A stretch of 64,000 nt of DNA from an uncultured Bacilli bacterium (GTDB lineage Bacteria; Bacillota_I; Bacilli_A; RF39; UBA660). The stretch covers positions 82,982 through 146,981 of the forward strand of contig CALWAL010000004.1 in assembly GCA_944373145.1 (NCBI GenBank), read 5' to 3'. The notes beneath the pieces were generated by a model. It was not told the origin of the DNA and did not search any database. It saw only the letters and a list, made by a program, of their open reading frames with translations. Position 1 is the stretch's first letter, and the number at the start of each line of letters is the position of its first letter. Below, one piece after another: positions 52,200-61,486 of the stretch. A program made the position numbers and the translations under genes.

Positions 52200-53150
52200 C
52201 TAATTTTTAAATATCTTAATATATTTATTATCATTTGTTTTCCCTAAACAATATGCATAAATATCATTAACTCTACTCTTTTCTGAATTTTCTAAATAAT
52301 TAATGTAATTTAAAGCATTAGATATAAAATATAACTGTTCAGTTTTAATTGTTACTCTTTCCCTATTTTTGCTAGTTAAAGTAGCAACTAAAATAACAGT
52401 CAAACTAAGAGGTAAAAAGAAATTTATAATTGTAGCATTTTCAAAAAATGTAAATAAAAATAATGTTGAAATAATTACCATAAACCAACTTATTAACGTT
52501 AAATAAACTGTCGAAAAACTTTCGATACTCTCAAAATATTGTTCATTCATCTCTGCCATTCGTTCATAAAACAAATGTGTATCGCTACAATTCTCTACAA
52601 TATTGCTATTTAAGTCCTCTAATGTAATAGCTACTTCTTCTGATTGTAATGATTTCAATTTAGCTATTTTTAAGCGGCGAATTTTTCTACAATCAATCTT
52701 ATCTAAAAGTGCCATTTCATAAGTCATCAATGTATAAATTGAAACATTATCCAAATTGACATCATTGGGAATTTTAACACCTTTTTCATCAACGATTATA
52801 TGTTTTTGTAATAATTCGTATAAAAGTGAAGCATAAATTTGTTCTCTATTAATTCTTTTTTTTCTATGACACCAAATAGTATTAATAATATATAATTCTA
52901 GTGGATGTATATCAGTACTAGTGACCTCTCTTTTAATTAAATGAACAGCAGCATGTTTCTTTTTGTTAATAAAAATATATTTTAAATTAAGTAAGATTAG
53001 TAGTACCATCACCCCAGAGACGGCAAGTAAGACTTTATCATTTTTTGTTGTTAAAGCTGCTATGACAAGTGCAACAATAATAATTAAACTAAAAAAAGAT
53101 AATATCCCATATTTGATATTTTTAATTTCTACATCTGTTTCTTTTTTCAT
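52200..53150 (-). CDS. Four-helix membrane protein, DUF2207-like C-terminal region
   Basis: 316 aa. Two helices near residues 15-60, a cytoplasmic helical region (DIHPLELYIINTIWCHRKKRI), two further helices at about 215-255 and a C-terminal cytoplasmic tail. The pattern resembles the C-terminal part of DUF2207 membrane proteins but lacks their extracellular domain. No enzyme motif. It lies between secDF and rel on the same strand. Confidence 0.6.
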   Translation of the reverse strand: MKKETDVEIKNIKYGILSFFSLIIIVALVIAALTTKNDKVLLAVSGVMVLLILLNLKYIFINKKKHAAVHLIKREVTSTDIHPLELYIINTIWCHRKKRINREQIYASLLYELLQKHIIVDEKGVKIPNDVNLDNVSIYTLMTYEMALLDKIDCRKIRRLKIAKLKSLQSEEVAITLEDLNSNIVENCSDTHLFYERMAEMNEQYFESIESFSTVYLTLISWFMVIISTLFLFTFFENATIINFFLPLSLTVILVATLTSKNRERVTIKTEQLYFISNALNYINYLENSEKSRVNDIYAYCLGKTNDNKYIKIFKN

Positions 53151-53201
53151 ACAATCACCATATTAAAATTATACCACATATAATTTTGATAGTACAGGAA
53201 A

Positions 53202-53228
53202 AAAAGGAATTAGCAATTAATTCCTTTT
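53202..53228 (-). terminator. Terminator of secDF
   Basis: AAAAGGAATTA / TAATTCCTTTT, 5-nt loop; stop codon within the stem. Confidence 0.85.
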
Positions 53229-55588
53229 ACCTTTAATTCTTCGACTTTATCATCATCTTCAACCTCGTACCATTTCTTTTTTTCTGGCCTACCAATTTTT
53301 CTTTTTTCAAGAATCATCCAAATAGCTGGTGCCAATAATAAAGATGAATAATTACCAGCTAATAAACCAAATAATAAAGCATAATTAAAGTTAATTATTT
53401 CATGAGAACCTAAAATAATTAAAGCAACAACTGGAAGTAAGGTTGAAATTGTAGTAAGAAGTGTCCGATTAGTTGTTTCCCGTAAACTTATATTAACTAA
53501 ATCTTTTAATTCATCACTATTTTTTAATTTACCTTTATATAATTTTTGTTTATTTTCGCGAATACGGTCAAAAACAACTATAGTATTATTGATTGAATAA
53601 CCAATAATAGATAAAATAGCCGCAATATATATTGTTGTAATTTCTAATTTAAATAAACTAAATAAAATACAAACAATAGAAATGTCATGAATTAAAGCCG
53701 TAACAGAACTTACACCATAATTAAATGTAAATCTTAAGGTAACATATAAAATTAAACCAATACATGCAAAAATTAATGATTTAATTGCATTTTCTAACAA
53801 TTGTTTTTTTACAATATTAGATACAGCACCAATACTAGTTGTAGCACCTTCATAGGTTTCTTTAAAATGAGAAACAACGATCTCATTATCTTCGGCATCA
53901 AAAACTTCTTTTACTGTAACATAGACAGTTTTATCATCAATTTCTTCAACTTTAGCTACTTTATAACCTAAATTTTCAATTTCAGTTTTCACTTCATCCG
54001 CATCAATTTTAGTGTTAGCAGTAAGTGATATACTAGAACCACCAGCAAAATCAATACCTAAATTAAAGCCGTTAGAAATAAAATATACACCACCAGCAAT
54101 CAATACAACTATTGTTACAATTACTAACTTATTAAGATATTTAACATAATTAATTTTTTCAAAAAAGCCACGTTTTTCCAAATCTTTTATACCTAGGAAA
54201 CTACGATAACGATTATTGAAAAATCCACTTCTAATAAACATTTCTAATATCCATCTAAGAATTAAAACCATAACAAAGATAGTAGCAACAATACTTATAA
54301 TCAACATAGTAGCAAAACCTTTAACACTACTTTCGCCTAGAATAAATAAAATAACTGCCGCAATCAATGTAGTAACATTAGCATCCATAATTGAAGAAAT
54401 AGAATTCTTGTTTCCTTTCTTGAAAGCGTCTTCTAAACTAACTTTATTACGTAATTCTTCCTTAATCTGAGCGAAGCTAATGACACAGGCATCAACTGAC
54501 ATTCCAATACCAATAACTACAGCAGCAATACCTGGTAAAGTTAACCGCCCACCAATCAAATTGAAAATTAAGAAGACTAGCATCGTATAAATTAAAATGC
54601 CAATACTTGCTATAACACCGCTAAAACGATATACTGCAATTAATAAAAGCATAATAGCAACGATTCCTACAATACCAGCAACAAAAGTTTTAGCCAAAGC
54701 ATCTTCTCCAAAAGAAGCGTTAATAGTTCGTGACGAAATCTCTTCTAATTTTGTTGGCAAACTACCAGAATTAATTAAATCAGCTAAAGTTTGTGCTTCC
54801 TCTAATGTAAAATTACCAGTTAACTGAACCGTATCCCCGGTTAATTCACCATTAATACTGGCATATGAAATACACCTTGAATCGGATGATGTTCCACAAT
54901 TAGCTTGTTCTTTTTCAAAAGAGTCAACACCATCTTCAAAATCTAACCAAATAACCATAACATCATTGTTTTCACGGATAATACTTGTTTGTTTATGGAA
55001 TGTATCAATATCAGCAATACTTAAAACTAAATAATAATTATTGATATTACGTTCATCTTGTGCCACTTTGACACTACCAGGTTTTAGAACATCAGATGTC
55101 ATAACCAACTCATCAGAACTATTTCTAAATGTTAAATTAGCCATTTGACTAAGTACTGACTTAGCTTCTTTTTCATCGGTCACCCCAGCTAATTGAATGC
55201 GGATGTTATTTCCTTCAATAGAAATTTCTGGCTCATTTACGCCTAAAATATCTATACGTTTAGAAATAATGCGATAAGTACTATCAATCATTTCATCGGT
55301 AACTTCACTACCATTTGTACTATTAACAGAATATAGAATTTCAAACCCACCTTGTAAATCTAATCCAAATTTAGTCATTTTTACAAGTGGAAAAAGCGCT
55401 ATAAGGCTAGCTACTAAAACAACTAATGAAATAATAGAAGCTTGAATTAATTTTTTCTTTTTTGCTTTATTTTGTTTTTTATCTTTAATATAATTTTTAG
55501 AATTTTTATTTATATCTTTTTCTTCAGATAAATCAGATGTTTTTTGAGGCTTAATGGTACCTGTTTTTTTATTTGATTTTTTACTCAT
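53210..55588 (-). CDS. secDF: SecDF fused protein-export membrane protein
   Basis: Proton-driven export factor that helps SecYEG-SecA complete translocation. 792 aa, both halves in one chain as in Bacillus. SecD part: N-terminal helix, FGLDLQGGFEILYSV, periplasmic P1 domain and six-helix bundle with GIGMSVDACVISFAQIKEE. SecF part: FNLGIDFAGGSSISL and GYSINNTIVVFDRIREN. The N-terminus has a Lys-rich tail of 45 residues. Lies next to comN and spoVB as in Bacillus. Confidence 0.96.
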   Translation of the reverse strand: MSKKSNKKTGTIKPQKTSDLSEEKDINKNSKNYIKDKKQNKAKKKKLIQASIISLVVLVASLIALFPLVKMTKFGLDLQGGFEILYSVNSTNGSEVTDEMIDSTYRIISKRIDILGVNEPEISIEGNNIRIQLAGVTDEKEAKSVLSQMANLTFRNSSDELVMTSDVLKPGSVKVAQDERNINNYYLVLSIADIDTFHKQTSIIRENNDVMVIWLDFEDGVDSFEKEQANCGTSSDSRCISYASINGELTGDTVQLTGNFTLEEAQTLADLINSGSLPTKLEEISSRTINASFGEDALAKTFVAGIVGIVAIMLLLIAVYRFSGVIASIGILIYTMLVFLIFNLIGGRLTLPGIAAVVIGIGMSVDACVISFAQIKEELRNKVSLEDAFKKGNKNSISSIMDANVTTLIAAVILFILGESSVKGFATMLIISIVATIFVMVLILRWILEMFIRSGFFNNRYRSFLGIKDLEKRGFFEKINYVKYLNKLVIVTIVVLIAGGVYFISNGFNLGIDFAGGSSISLTANTKIDADEVKTEIENLGYKVAKVEEIDDKTVYVTVKEVFDAEDNEIVVSHFKETYEGATTSIGAVSNIVKKQLLENAIKSLIFACIGLILYVTLRFTFNYGVSSVTALIHDISIVCILFSLFKLEITTIYIAAILSIIGYSINNTIVVFDRIRENKQKLYKGKLKNSDELKDLVNISLRETTNRTLLTTISTLLPVVALIILGSHEIINFNYALLFGLLAGNYSSLLLAPAIWMILEKRKIGRPEKKKWYEVEDDDKVEELKVKGINC

Positions 55589-55600
55589 ATAATCACCCTT

Positions 55601-55831
55601 CTACTTACTTAAAAATTCTAATATTTCATCATTTGGTAAATGAAGAATATCCTCCACCATTTGATATAAATACAAATGATCAGAACAGCTCCACTTTACA
55701 GTAGCTAAAAATTGCCAAATATCACGTTTAGAAATCATCAGATTCTCTTTTTTGAATTCTTTTTCTTTAATAAGCAACGCTGGTTTTAATCGTTCATATA
55801 ACTCTGATAAATTTCTAAACTCAATATTCAT
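55601..55831 (-). CDS. comN: ComN-like post-transcriptional regulator
   Basis: 76-aa helical protein. In Bacillus ComN controls comE mRNA and interacts with DivIVA. Position between secDF and spoVB is the same as in Bacillus, and ISKRDIWQFLATVKWS matches the family core. ATG 55831 behind AAAGGAAAAT is preferred; the open frame begins 9 codons earlier. Confidence 0.82.
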   Translation of the reverse strand: MNIEFRNLSELYERLKPALLIKEKEFKKENLMISKRDIWQFLATVKWSCSDHLYLYQMVEDILHLPNDEILEFLSK

Positions 55832-55851
55832 TTCTATTTTCCTTTCTTTCA

Positions 55852-55859
55852 CATACAAT
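55852..55859 (+). promoter_or_regulatory. Possible sigma-E -10 element of spoVB
   Basis: CATACAAT matches the sigma-E -10 consensus CATACANT exactly, 36 nt before the spoVB start. The -35 side is poor, so this is tentative. spoVB is sigma-E-dependent in Bacillus. Confidence 0.35.
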
Positions 55860-55895
55860 ATTATATACTAAATATCTAGATTAGGAAAGGAAATT

Positions 55896-57191
55896 ATGAA
55901 AAAAAGCAAATTTCTTAAATCAAGTATAACACTATTAATAGGCGGAATTATAACAAAAATATTAGGGCTTTTTATCAAAATTATTTTAACGCGAAAAATT
56001 GGTACTATAGGAGTGGGCTTATATTCAATGATTATGCCCAGCTTTATGTTGCTTCTATCAATTAGCGGTATGGGGCTTTCAAATGCTCTAAATATCTTAA
56101 TTGCATCCAATAAATATAATAATAAGAACTTGATTATAACCGCTTTATTTTTCTCTTTAAGTATGGATTTGTTAATATTTATCTTCCTTTTTAGCTTTGG
56201 TCATAATATAACATCTTTACTTCTACAAGACTCACGCTTATATTATCCACTTTTATCCATTTCTTTTGTATTACCATTTATTAGCATTTCTAATATATTT
56301 AGAGCATATTTTTTTTCAAAAGAAAGAATGTTACCACATGTTATCAGTAACATTTTAGAAGATATAATCAAATTATTGATTATCTATTTTGGTATCGGTT
56401 ACTTTTCGTATAGTATTGAAGCTACTTTAACATTCATTATCTTATCAAATATTTTGTGTGAATTATCATCCATATTTATTTTTATTTTTTGTTTTCCTAA
56501 ATTTAAAATAAAAAAAGAAGAATTAAAAATTACTAGTAAAAATGTGAAAGATATTTTTAATATTGCACTTCCAACCACTTTATCACGATTAGTAGGATCA
56601 TTTACTTATTTTTTGGAACCTATTATTTTAACTTCAATTTTGTTAAAATTAGGTTATGATAATCATTTTATCGTAAGTGAGTATGGCATTATAAACGGTT
56701 ATGTACTTCCTTTAATTATGATGCCATCTTTCTTTACAGGTGCTATTTCGCAAGCATTAACTCCAATTGTAAGCAAAAATTACTACAATGGACGCTTAGA
56801 TGTTGTAAAAAAAAGAATTATTCAAGCACTAGCTATATCAGCTTTAATCGGTATATCATATTTAATTATGTGTTATCTTTTTGGAGAAAAATTATTAAAT
56901 CTTTTATATCATACTAATGAAGGTATAAATTATATCAAATTTTTACTACCCATTTTTATCTTCTATTATTTAGAAGCACCATTATTAAGTTCTCTTCAAG
57001 CTTTAAATCGCGCTAAAATTCATCTCCACATATCTATTATTAATTTTTTAATTAGGACTGTTCTATTATCAATACTTACTTCTTTATCAATAGGAATGTT
57101 TGGTCTTTTAATTGCTATTTCTTTAAATATTCTTTTTACAGTTTTCTATAGCCTATCACAAATTAATAAAATATTAACATCAAATCACTAA
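55896..57191 (+). CDS. spoVB: SpoVB-family flippase (MOP/MATE-like)
   Basis: 431 aa, about twelve to fourteen helices. In Bacillus SpoVB moves lipid-linked peptidoglycan precursors for the spore cortex. The start KSSITLLIGGIITKILGLFIKI and IGTIGVGLYSMIMPSF are typical. It is divergent from comN-secDF. AGGAAAGGAAATT precedes the ATG. Could also be called polysaccharide biosynthesis protein; the neighbourhood supports SpoVB. Confidence 0.9.
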   Translation: MKKSKFLKSSITLLIGGIITKILGLFIKIILTRKIGTIGVGLYSMIMPSFMLLLSISGMGLSNALNILIASNKYNNKNLIITALFFSLSMDLLIFIFLFSFGHNITSLLLQDSRLYYPLLSISFVLPFISISNIFRAYFFSKERMLPHVISNILEDIIKLLIIYFGIGYFSYSIEATLTFIILSNILCELSSIFIFIFCFPKFKIKKEELKITSKNVKDIFNIALPTTLSRLVGSFTYFLEPIILTSILLKLGYDNHFIVSEYGIINGYVLPLIMMPSFFTGAISQALTPIVSKNYYNGRLDVVKKRIIQALAISALIGISYLIMCYLFGEKLLNLLYHTNEGINYIKFLLPIFIFYYLEAPLLSSLQALNRAKIHLHISIINFLIRTVLLSILTSLSIGMFGLLIAISLNILFTVFYSLSQINKILTSNH

Positions 57192-57243
57192 AGGCTTTAT
57201 ATTTATTAAAATATAATATATAATGATGATAGAGGTGAAAATT

Positions 57244-58137
57244 ATGGCATATACATCAAACATGGATGAAGATTTTGAAGAAGCAATAAGAGGTAGATCT
57301 AAAGTTGCAAATTACAGTTCTGTTGAAAACCCATCAAAACATGACGATTTAGATATTTTAAATATATTTAACACGCCAGAATATCGAGCACGTCAAATTT
57401 CAAAAAGGCAAAATGAAGGAATAAAGAATAGTTATGGTACTGTTTCTAATATTAATGTACAAGCAATAAAAAAACGCAAAGGTAAAAAATTATCGACATT
57501 TAAAAAAGGGGTTATCACAATTACTGTTATTGGATTTTTAAGCATTATAGCAATTACAAGTTCATTTACTAATAATCCAAAATCGGAACAAGAAACATCA
57601 ATTCCAACTGGATATGTTCAATTAATTGCTACTGAACAAGTTGAATACGGAGATTCGGTTTATTCTATTGCTAGCGAGTATTATGATGCTGATACATATG
57701 GTACAATATATAAAGATATAAATGATTTTGTAAAAGATATTGTGGCTGAAAATCATTTGCCAGCTGATGGTAAAATTACAACTTATGATACGATTTCACT
57801 ACCAGTTTTAGTAAGCATTGATAACAGTTGTTATCAAGAGCTAAAAAAATTAGAAGAGCAAATTAAAAAAATTAAAACTGAAGCCTATTGGGTTGATTAT
57901 ACAGTAAAATTGGGTGACAGTTTATCAAGTATTGCTGCCTCAGCAAGTGGATCTTATGGAGAAACAATTTCACTTGTCAATGAAATAATGTCTAAAAACA
58001 ATTTATCTAATTCAATGATTTTTGAAGGTCAGAAATTACAAATTGTTAATCCTGCTTTAGGTAAATTAAAAATCAGTTTTAACGAAATGCAAGAAGCAAT
58101 GTTTGAATCGTTAAAAAGTGAAGAAACTCAAAAATAA
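57244..58137 (+). CDS. Membrane-anchored LysM-domain protein
   Basis: 297 aa. A cytoplasmic, charged N-terminus of about 90 residues precedes one membrane helix (GVITITVIGFLSIIAIT). Outside are a degenerate LysM-like unit (VEYGDSVYSIASEYYDADTYG) and a clear C-terminal LysM (YTVKLGDSLSSIAA, then NNLSNSMIFEGQKLQIV), which bind peptidoglycan. GAGGTGAAAA precedes ATG 57244. It converges on the lytic transglycosylase gene and both share one terminator, which suggests a cell-wall pair. No catalytic domain. Confidence 0.85.
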   Translation: MAYTSNMDEDFEEAIRGRSKVANYSSVENPSKHDDLDILNIFNTPEYRARQISKRQNEGIKNSYGTVSNINVQAIKKRKGKKLSTFKKGVITITVIGFLSIIAITSSFTNNPKSEQETSIPTGYVQLIATEQVEYGDSVYSIASEYYDADTYGTIYKDINDFVKDIVAENHLPADGKITTYDTISLPVLVSIDNSCYQELKKLEEQIKKIKTEAYWVDYTVKLGDSLSSIAASASGSYGETISLVNEIMSKNNLSNSMIFEGQKLQIVNPALGKLKISFNEMQEAMFESLKSEETQK

Positions 58138-58159
58138 GCAATCTTTGATTGCTTATTTT
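58131..58159. terminator. Shared terminator of the LysM and transglycosylase genes
   Basis: 13-bp perfect stem (58131-58143 with 58147-58159), 3-nt loop. Both convergent genes end with the same Lys-stop codons, one in each arm. Confidence 0.9.
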
Positions 58160-59250
58160 ATTATATTAATATTATCACTAACCATTGTCGCTTCTAAAGT
58201 ATTAAAATCAAAAATATATCTTGTATCGCCACAATAATAACATGCACGATCGCCAATAAAATACCTTAATACATTACTTATATAATTACTATCACCATAA
58301 GAACCAGACCAACTACTAATGTACCTGCTAGCGTTATCGTGAGCTTCTTGAACCAATGATAACCACCCTATATCAGCTATATTATTTTTAACACTATCCA
58401 CGGATGTCCCTATTAAACCAGCATAATCTTTTAATATGGAATTCATCATATAACTACCATAATTATAAGTTTGAAGTGCCAACAAAATATTACCGTTATT
58501 TTCTTTTAAACAGTTTTGGAAATGCATAGCCGACATTTTTATGTTTTCTTCTAAATTGATAGCGTTTTCCATCGTTACATACGCAACATCATCTTCACCA
58601 GTTAGATAATTATGTGCTACAATCTCCCGACCGTCTGGTGTTTCATGTTGCATAATACCAACTCCATAACCATTATAATTTTTACCACCTGGAAGACAGC
58701 TATTATGATTAAAGCTAGACTCTTGAAAAGCTTTGGCAATCAAAATATAAGGATCAACTCCATACATTTCACCATATTTTATAAAATAATTATAAGCTTC
58801 ACTATTTTCTAGAGTATCTAATACATAACTTGTAACAGCACTTCCAACCTTAAAATAATTGTTAGGATTAATACTTGATTGCCGAGCTTCATAACTCAAA
58901 TTAATACTAATAATTTCTGGTTGTATTTCTTCAAAAGACTTCTCAACAGTTATTGCCTCATAAACGCCAACATCGTTAGAATCATTTTTACTAAAATTTA
59001 AATTGGTAACAAGATTGGTTCCCATAACAATAACTGTCACTCCAGCTAAAACAAGTTTTATTACTCGAGCTCGCCTTTTTTTTAACTCTTTAATTTTTCT
59101 TTCCTTAGCTTGGCGTTGTAACTTATATCGACGACGTTTTTCTTCCTCTGCCTGTCTTTGAGCATTTAAAATTCGCTCTTGTCGTTCTCTTTCATAATTC
59201 TTAGTTTGCATAAAAAGTGGAATATCTAATTCTTCAACATCTTTTTCCAT
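58153..59250 (-). CDS. Membrane-anchored lytic transglycosylase (SLT/GH23 fold)
   Basis: 365 aa. An acidic start is followed by a very basic coiled coil (about residues 20-62, many Arg/Lys/Gln), one membrane helix (VIKLVLAGVTVIVMG) and an extracellular SLT domain with catalytic Glu in AKAFQESSFN, then YGVGIMQHE and LLALQTYNYG. Cleaves peptidoglycan glycan strands. Two Cys near the C-terminus (ACYYCGD) may bind metal or form a disulfide. It follows folD by 21 nt and is likely co-transcribed. Confidence 0.88.
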   Translation of the reverse strand: MEKDVEELDIPLFMQTKNYERERQERILNAQRQAEEEKRRRYKLQRQAKERKIKELKKRRARVIKLVLAGVTVIVMGTNLVTNLNFSKNDSNDVGVYEAITVEKSFEEIQPEIISINLSYEARQSSINPNNYFKVGSAVTSYVLDTLENSEAYNYFIKYGEMYGVDPYILIAKAFQESSFNHNSCLPGGKNYNGYGVGIMQHETPDGREIVAHNYLTGEDDVAYVTMENAINLEENIKMSAMHFQNCLKENNGNILLALQTYNYGSYMMNSILKDYAGLIGTSVDSVKNNIADIGWLSLVQEAHDNASRYISSWSGSYGDSNYISNVLRYFIGDRACYYCGDTRYIFDFNTLEATMVSDNINIIK

Positions 59251-59271
59251 ATTATCTCCTACTAAAAAATA

Positions 59272-60114
59272 CTACTTAGTAGCATTTTTATTATTATAAC
59301 ACGTAATAATGTTTTGTAATAGCATAGCAACAGTCATTGGTCCAACACCTTTTGGAACTGGCGTAATTAATGAAGCCTTTTTGCTTACATTAACAAAGTC
59401 AACATCCCCACATAATTTACCATCAACACGATTAGTTCCAGCATCAACAACAACGGCATCTTTTTTAACCATATCTTCTGTAATTAAATTAGGAACTCCA
59501 CAAGCACATACTAATATATCAGCTTGTTTTGTTATTTCACCTAAATTAACTGTTTTACTATGGCATACTGTCACAGTAGCATCTTTTGCTAACATAAGGG
59601 AAAATAAGGGACGCCCTACCAACTTTCCACGACCAACAATCACCACATTTTTACCAGCTATATCAACATTGTATTCGTCTAAAATTCGCATGATTCCCAA
59701 CGGAGTACAAGGAATCAAAGTCTTTTTACCATTAATCATACGTCCAACATTTATATCTGTTAAACCATCAACATCTTTACTATTAATAACACTATTAACA
59801 ATTCTTTTCTCATTATATTGTACCGGTAATGGTAATTGCACTAAAATACCATTAACATATTCATCATTATTCAACTCTTTAATTTTATTAATAATTGTTA
59901 ATTCTGGCGTTCCTTCATCAAACTTATATAATCTAAAATAAACTCCAACATTATTGCAAGCGGTTTCCTTTCTTTTGATATATGAATTACTAGCTGGATC
60001 ATCGCCAACTTGAATAACTGCTACACTAGGTCTAATCATACAAGATTTAATTTCTTTTTTTATTTCATCTTGTATTTTTAAGCTTAACGCTTCTCCATCC
60101 ATAATTTTTTCCAT
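59272..60114 (-). CDS. folD: Bifunctional methylenetetrahydrofolate dehydrogenase/cyclohydrolase
   Basis: Interconverts one-carbon folates in the cytoplasm. 280 aa. Visible are YIKRKETACNNVGV (catalytic Lys), QLPLPVQYNEKRI, KDVDGLTD, PCTPLGIMRIL, the NADP-binding VVIVGRGKLVGRPL and the C-terminal TPVPKGVGPMTVAMLLQN. AGGTGAAAT precedes the ATG. It has its own promoter, but it lies directly downstream of oapA; folD is a classic neighbour of OLE RNA in other bacteria. Confidence 0.97.
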   Translation of the reverse strand: MEKIMDGEALSLKIQDEIKKEIKSCMIRPSVAVIQVGDDPASNSYIKRKETACNNVGVYFRLYKFDEGTPELTIINKIKELNNDEYVNGILVQLPLPVQYNEKRIVNSVINSKDVDGLTDINVGRMINGKKTLIPCTPLGIMRILDEYNVDIAGKNVVIVGRGKLVGRPLFSLMLAKDATVTVCHSKTVNLGEITKQADILVCACGVPNLITEDMVKKDAVVVDAGTNRVDGKLCGDVDFVNVSKKASLITPVPKGVGPMTVAMLLQNIITCYNNKNATK

Positions 60115-60165
60115 TATTTATTTCACCTCAATAATCACAAGTAACATTACGTTATCTCTACTCTA

Positions 60166-60193
60166 ATTATAACAAAAAAGATACCATTTCCAA
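60166..60193 (-). promoter_or_regulatory. Sigma-A type promoter of folD
   Basis: Minus strand TTGGAA (60188-60193), 16 nt, TATAAT (60166-60171). Confidence 0.65.
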
Positions 60194-60247
60194 CAAAAAA
60201 CAAATTTTTTTAATATATTTACGTAAAATTATGTAAAGTTAATATAA

Positions 60248-60271
60248 AAGTAGAAATATTTATTTCTACTT
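60248..60271 (-). terminator. Terminator of oapA
   Basis: AAGTAGAAATA / TATTTCTACTT, 2-nt loop, T-rich tail; TAG stop codon in the stem. Confidence 0.8.
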
Positions 60272-60820
60272 AATCCTATAAAAAACACTAATAATTTTCG
60301 CAAAAGCATATAATATATCATTACTTTTAGCAATTGCAAATGTTTTTTCATAGCCTTTACCACCAATTGTTAACGCTGCAATTACTGCCGTAGTAATTAA
60401 AGTAGCATATAACATTGGGATCTTTGTCATTTCCGCTAAATTAGTTGCAATAACAACTCCAGCTGACCCCGAAATAATACCACAAATATCTCCAATAACA
60501 TCATTACAAAAAGATGACATTTTATCAGCATTCTTTTTTAAAATAACGGCTACCTTAGCAGCTTTAATTTTATTCCGTGAACTCATTGAATGGAATGGCG
60601 CTTCATCAGCTGTTGTAATTGCTACTCCAACCATATCAAAAATAATGCCCAAAAAAATAAATACTAAAACAACAATAATACTAATAATTAAATTAGCTTT
60701 TTTTAGTGATATTTCTGATATAAAAGAAAAAACAAATGAAATAGTAAATGCCATTATAGCCAATTGAATAACCCATCCATAATTATTTTTCTTTTTAGTT
60801 TCTTTTTTTATTTTTCTCAA
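60266..60820 (-). CDS. oapA: OapA, OLE-associated membrane protein
   Basis: 184 aa with a Lys-rich cytoplasmic N-terminus (residues 2-13) and about four membrane helices (17-35, 43-66, 112-130, 139-155). The conserved centre reads ADEAPFHSMSSRNKIKAAK, NADKMSSF and CNDVIGDICGIISGSAG. The last holds a DxxxD motif at D107-D111, as described for OapA of Bacillus halodurans, which binds OLE RNA and brings it to the membrane. The TTG at 60820 is preferred because GAGAGGG is 6 nt upstream; ATG 60835 lacks a site. It sits directly behind the OLE RNA and before folD. The family call is from memory of the motif, not from a search. Confidence 0.85.
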   Translation of the reverse strand: MRKIKKETKKKNNYGWVIQLAIMAFTISFVFSFISEISLKKANLIISIIVVLVFIFLGIIFDMVGVAITTADEAPFHSMSSRNKIKAAKVAVILKKNADKMSSFCNDVIGDICGIISGSAGVVIATNLAEMTKIPMLYATLITTAVIAALTIGGKGYEKTFAIAKSNDILYAFAKIISVFYRIK

Positions 60821-60846
60821 CTGTATCCCTCTCATGTTCTTAAACT

Positions 60847-60868
60847 AAAAAAGGCCTAAGCCTTTTTT
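60847..60868 (-). terminator. Hairpin between OLE RNA and oapA
   Basis: AAAAAAGGC, loop TTAG, GCCTTTTTT on the minus strand. It would end most OLE transcripts and let a fraction read into oapA. Confidence 0.8.
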
Positions 60869-61420
60869 AACAATGGTTGGCCAACAACGTAATTAACTTT
60901 GCGTCTTAGGTCAAGCTGATTTTCTCCAGTCCCCACATCACGTTACCATGGTTGCGGTTCCCCTTTAAGGGGCCTGATACACCGTTGCCAAGTGTACGGC
61001 TTGATTGCCACTTAGTACGCACTGCAATCCTACATTGTTAACACTCTAGGGGTTTTCCCCAACAATACATTTACTATTAGTTCTCTTTTGCAATCCATGT
61101 TTCAAACAGCAACAGGAAATGAAATTCTAGCTATAAACTTTATTCCCTTTAAATCTGTATCCCCATAACTCACTCAAGACAAGCTACGCTATCCGTAACT
61201 TTCGCCACGCGATAGGTTTAGATTTGTAAAACAAATCACATTCAATGAATATTGGAACATTTACATATGCCATTATGGATGTCCAACACTCTACCTTTCA
61301 ACAATCACCCCAAACTGGGCGTAAGAAGCAATCACCAAAAGTTTCATAATATGCTCTATAACGGTATTTTACCCCCGTCTTCATAGTAAATGGAATTGAC
61401 TAGAATAATGCGCCTCCAAT
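60847..61420 (-). ncRNA. ole: OLE RNA (ornate, large, extremophilic)
   Basis: About 574 nt from a promoter-defined start near 61420 to the terminator, with no ORF on either strand and local GC above the surroundings. Many hairpins are readable: CCCCTT/AAGGGG at 60960-60972, GATTGC/GCAATC at 61003-61029, ATTGTT-GGGG-TTTT-CCCC-AACAAT at 61034-61066 and GATTTGT/ACAAATC at 61221-61237. Size, ornate folding, and the oapA-folD neighbours match OLE RNA, a highly structured RNA forming a membrane ribonucleoprotein complex with OapA. RNase P RNA, tmRNA and SRP RNA are excluded by length and absent core motifs. Confidence 0.85.
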
Positions 61421-61427
61421 GGATATA

Positions 61428-61456
61428 ATAATATCAAATTGAGCCTATTTTGTCAA
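61428..61456 (-). promoter_or_regulatory. Promoter of OLE RNA
   Basis: Minus strand TTGACA (61451-61456), 17 nt, TATTAT (61428-61433). Start near 61420. Confidence 0.85.
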
Positions 61457-61465
61457 ATTTGATAT
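61431..61465. promoter_or_regulatory. Operator-like inverted repeat over the OLE promoter
   Basis: ATATCAAATT (61431-61440) and AATTTGATAT (61456-61465) are perfect inverted copies separated by 15 bp. They cover the -10 and -35 boxes. Confidence 0.55.
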
Positions 61466-61468
61466 AAT

Positions 61469-61486
61469 ACATCATATGTATGATGT
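61469..61486. promoter_or_regulatory. Palindrome upstream of the OLE promoter
   Basis: ACATCAT-ATGT-ATGATGT, 7-bp arms, centred about 58 bp before the start site; a possible binding site. Confidence 0.4.

Noticed and set aside
59309..59941. 210-codon plus-strand frame opposite folD
   Set aside because: It is antisense to an unmistakable folD, lacks a ribosome site and has a composition that mirrors folD codons.
60869..61420. RNase P RNA, tmRNA or SRP RNA
   Set aside because: The length is too great and the core motifs are missing: no GAGGAAAGUCC for RNase P, no tRNA-like end with GGUUCGA and CCA for tmRNA, no GGAAGCAGC for SRP RNA.
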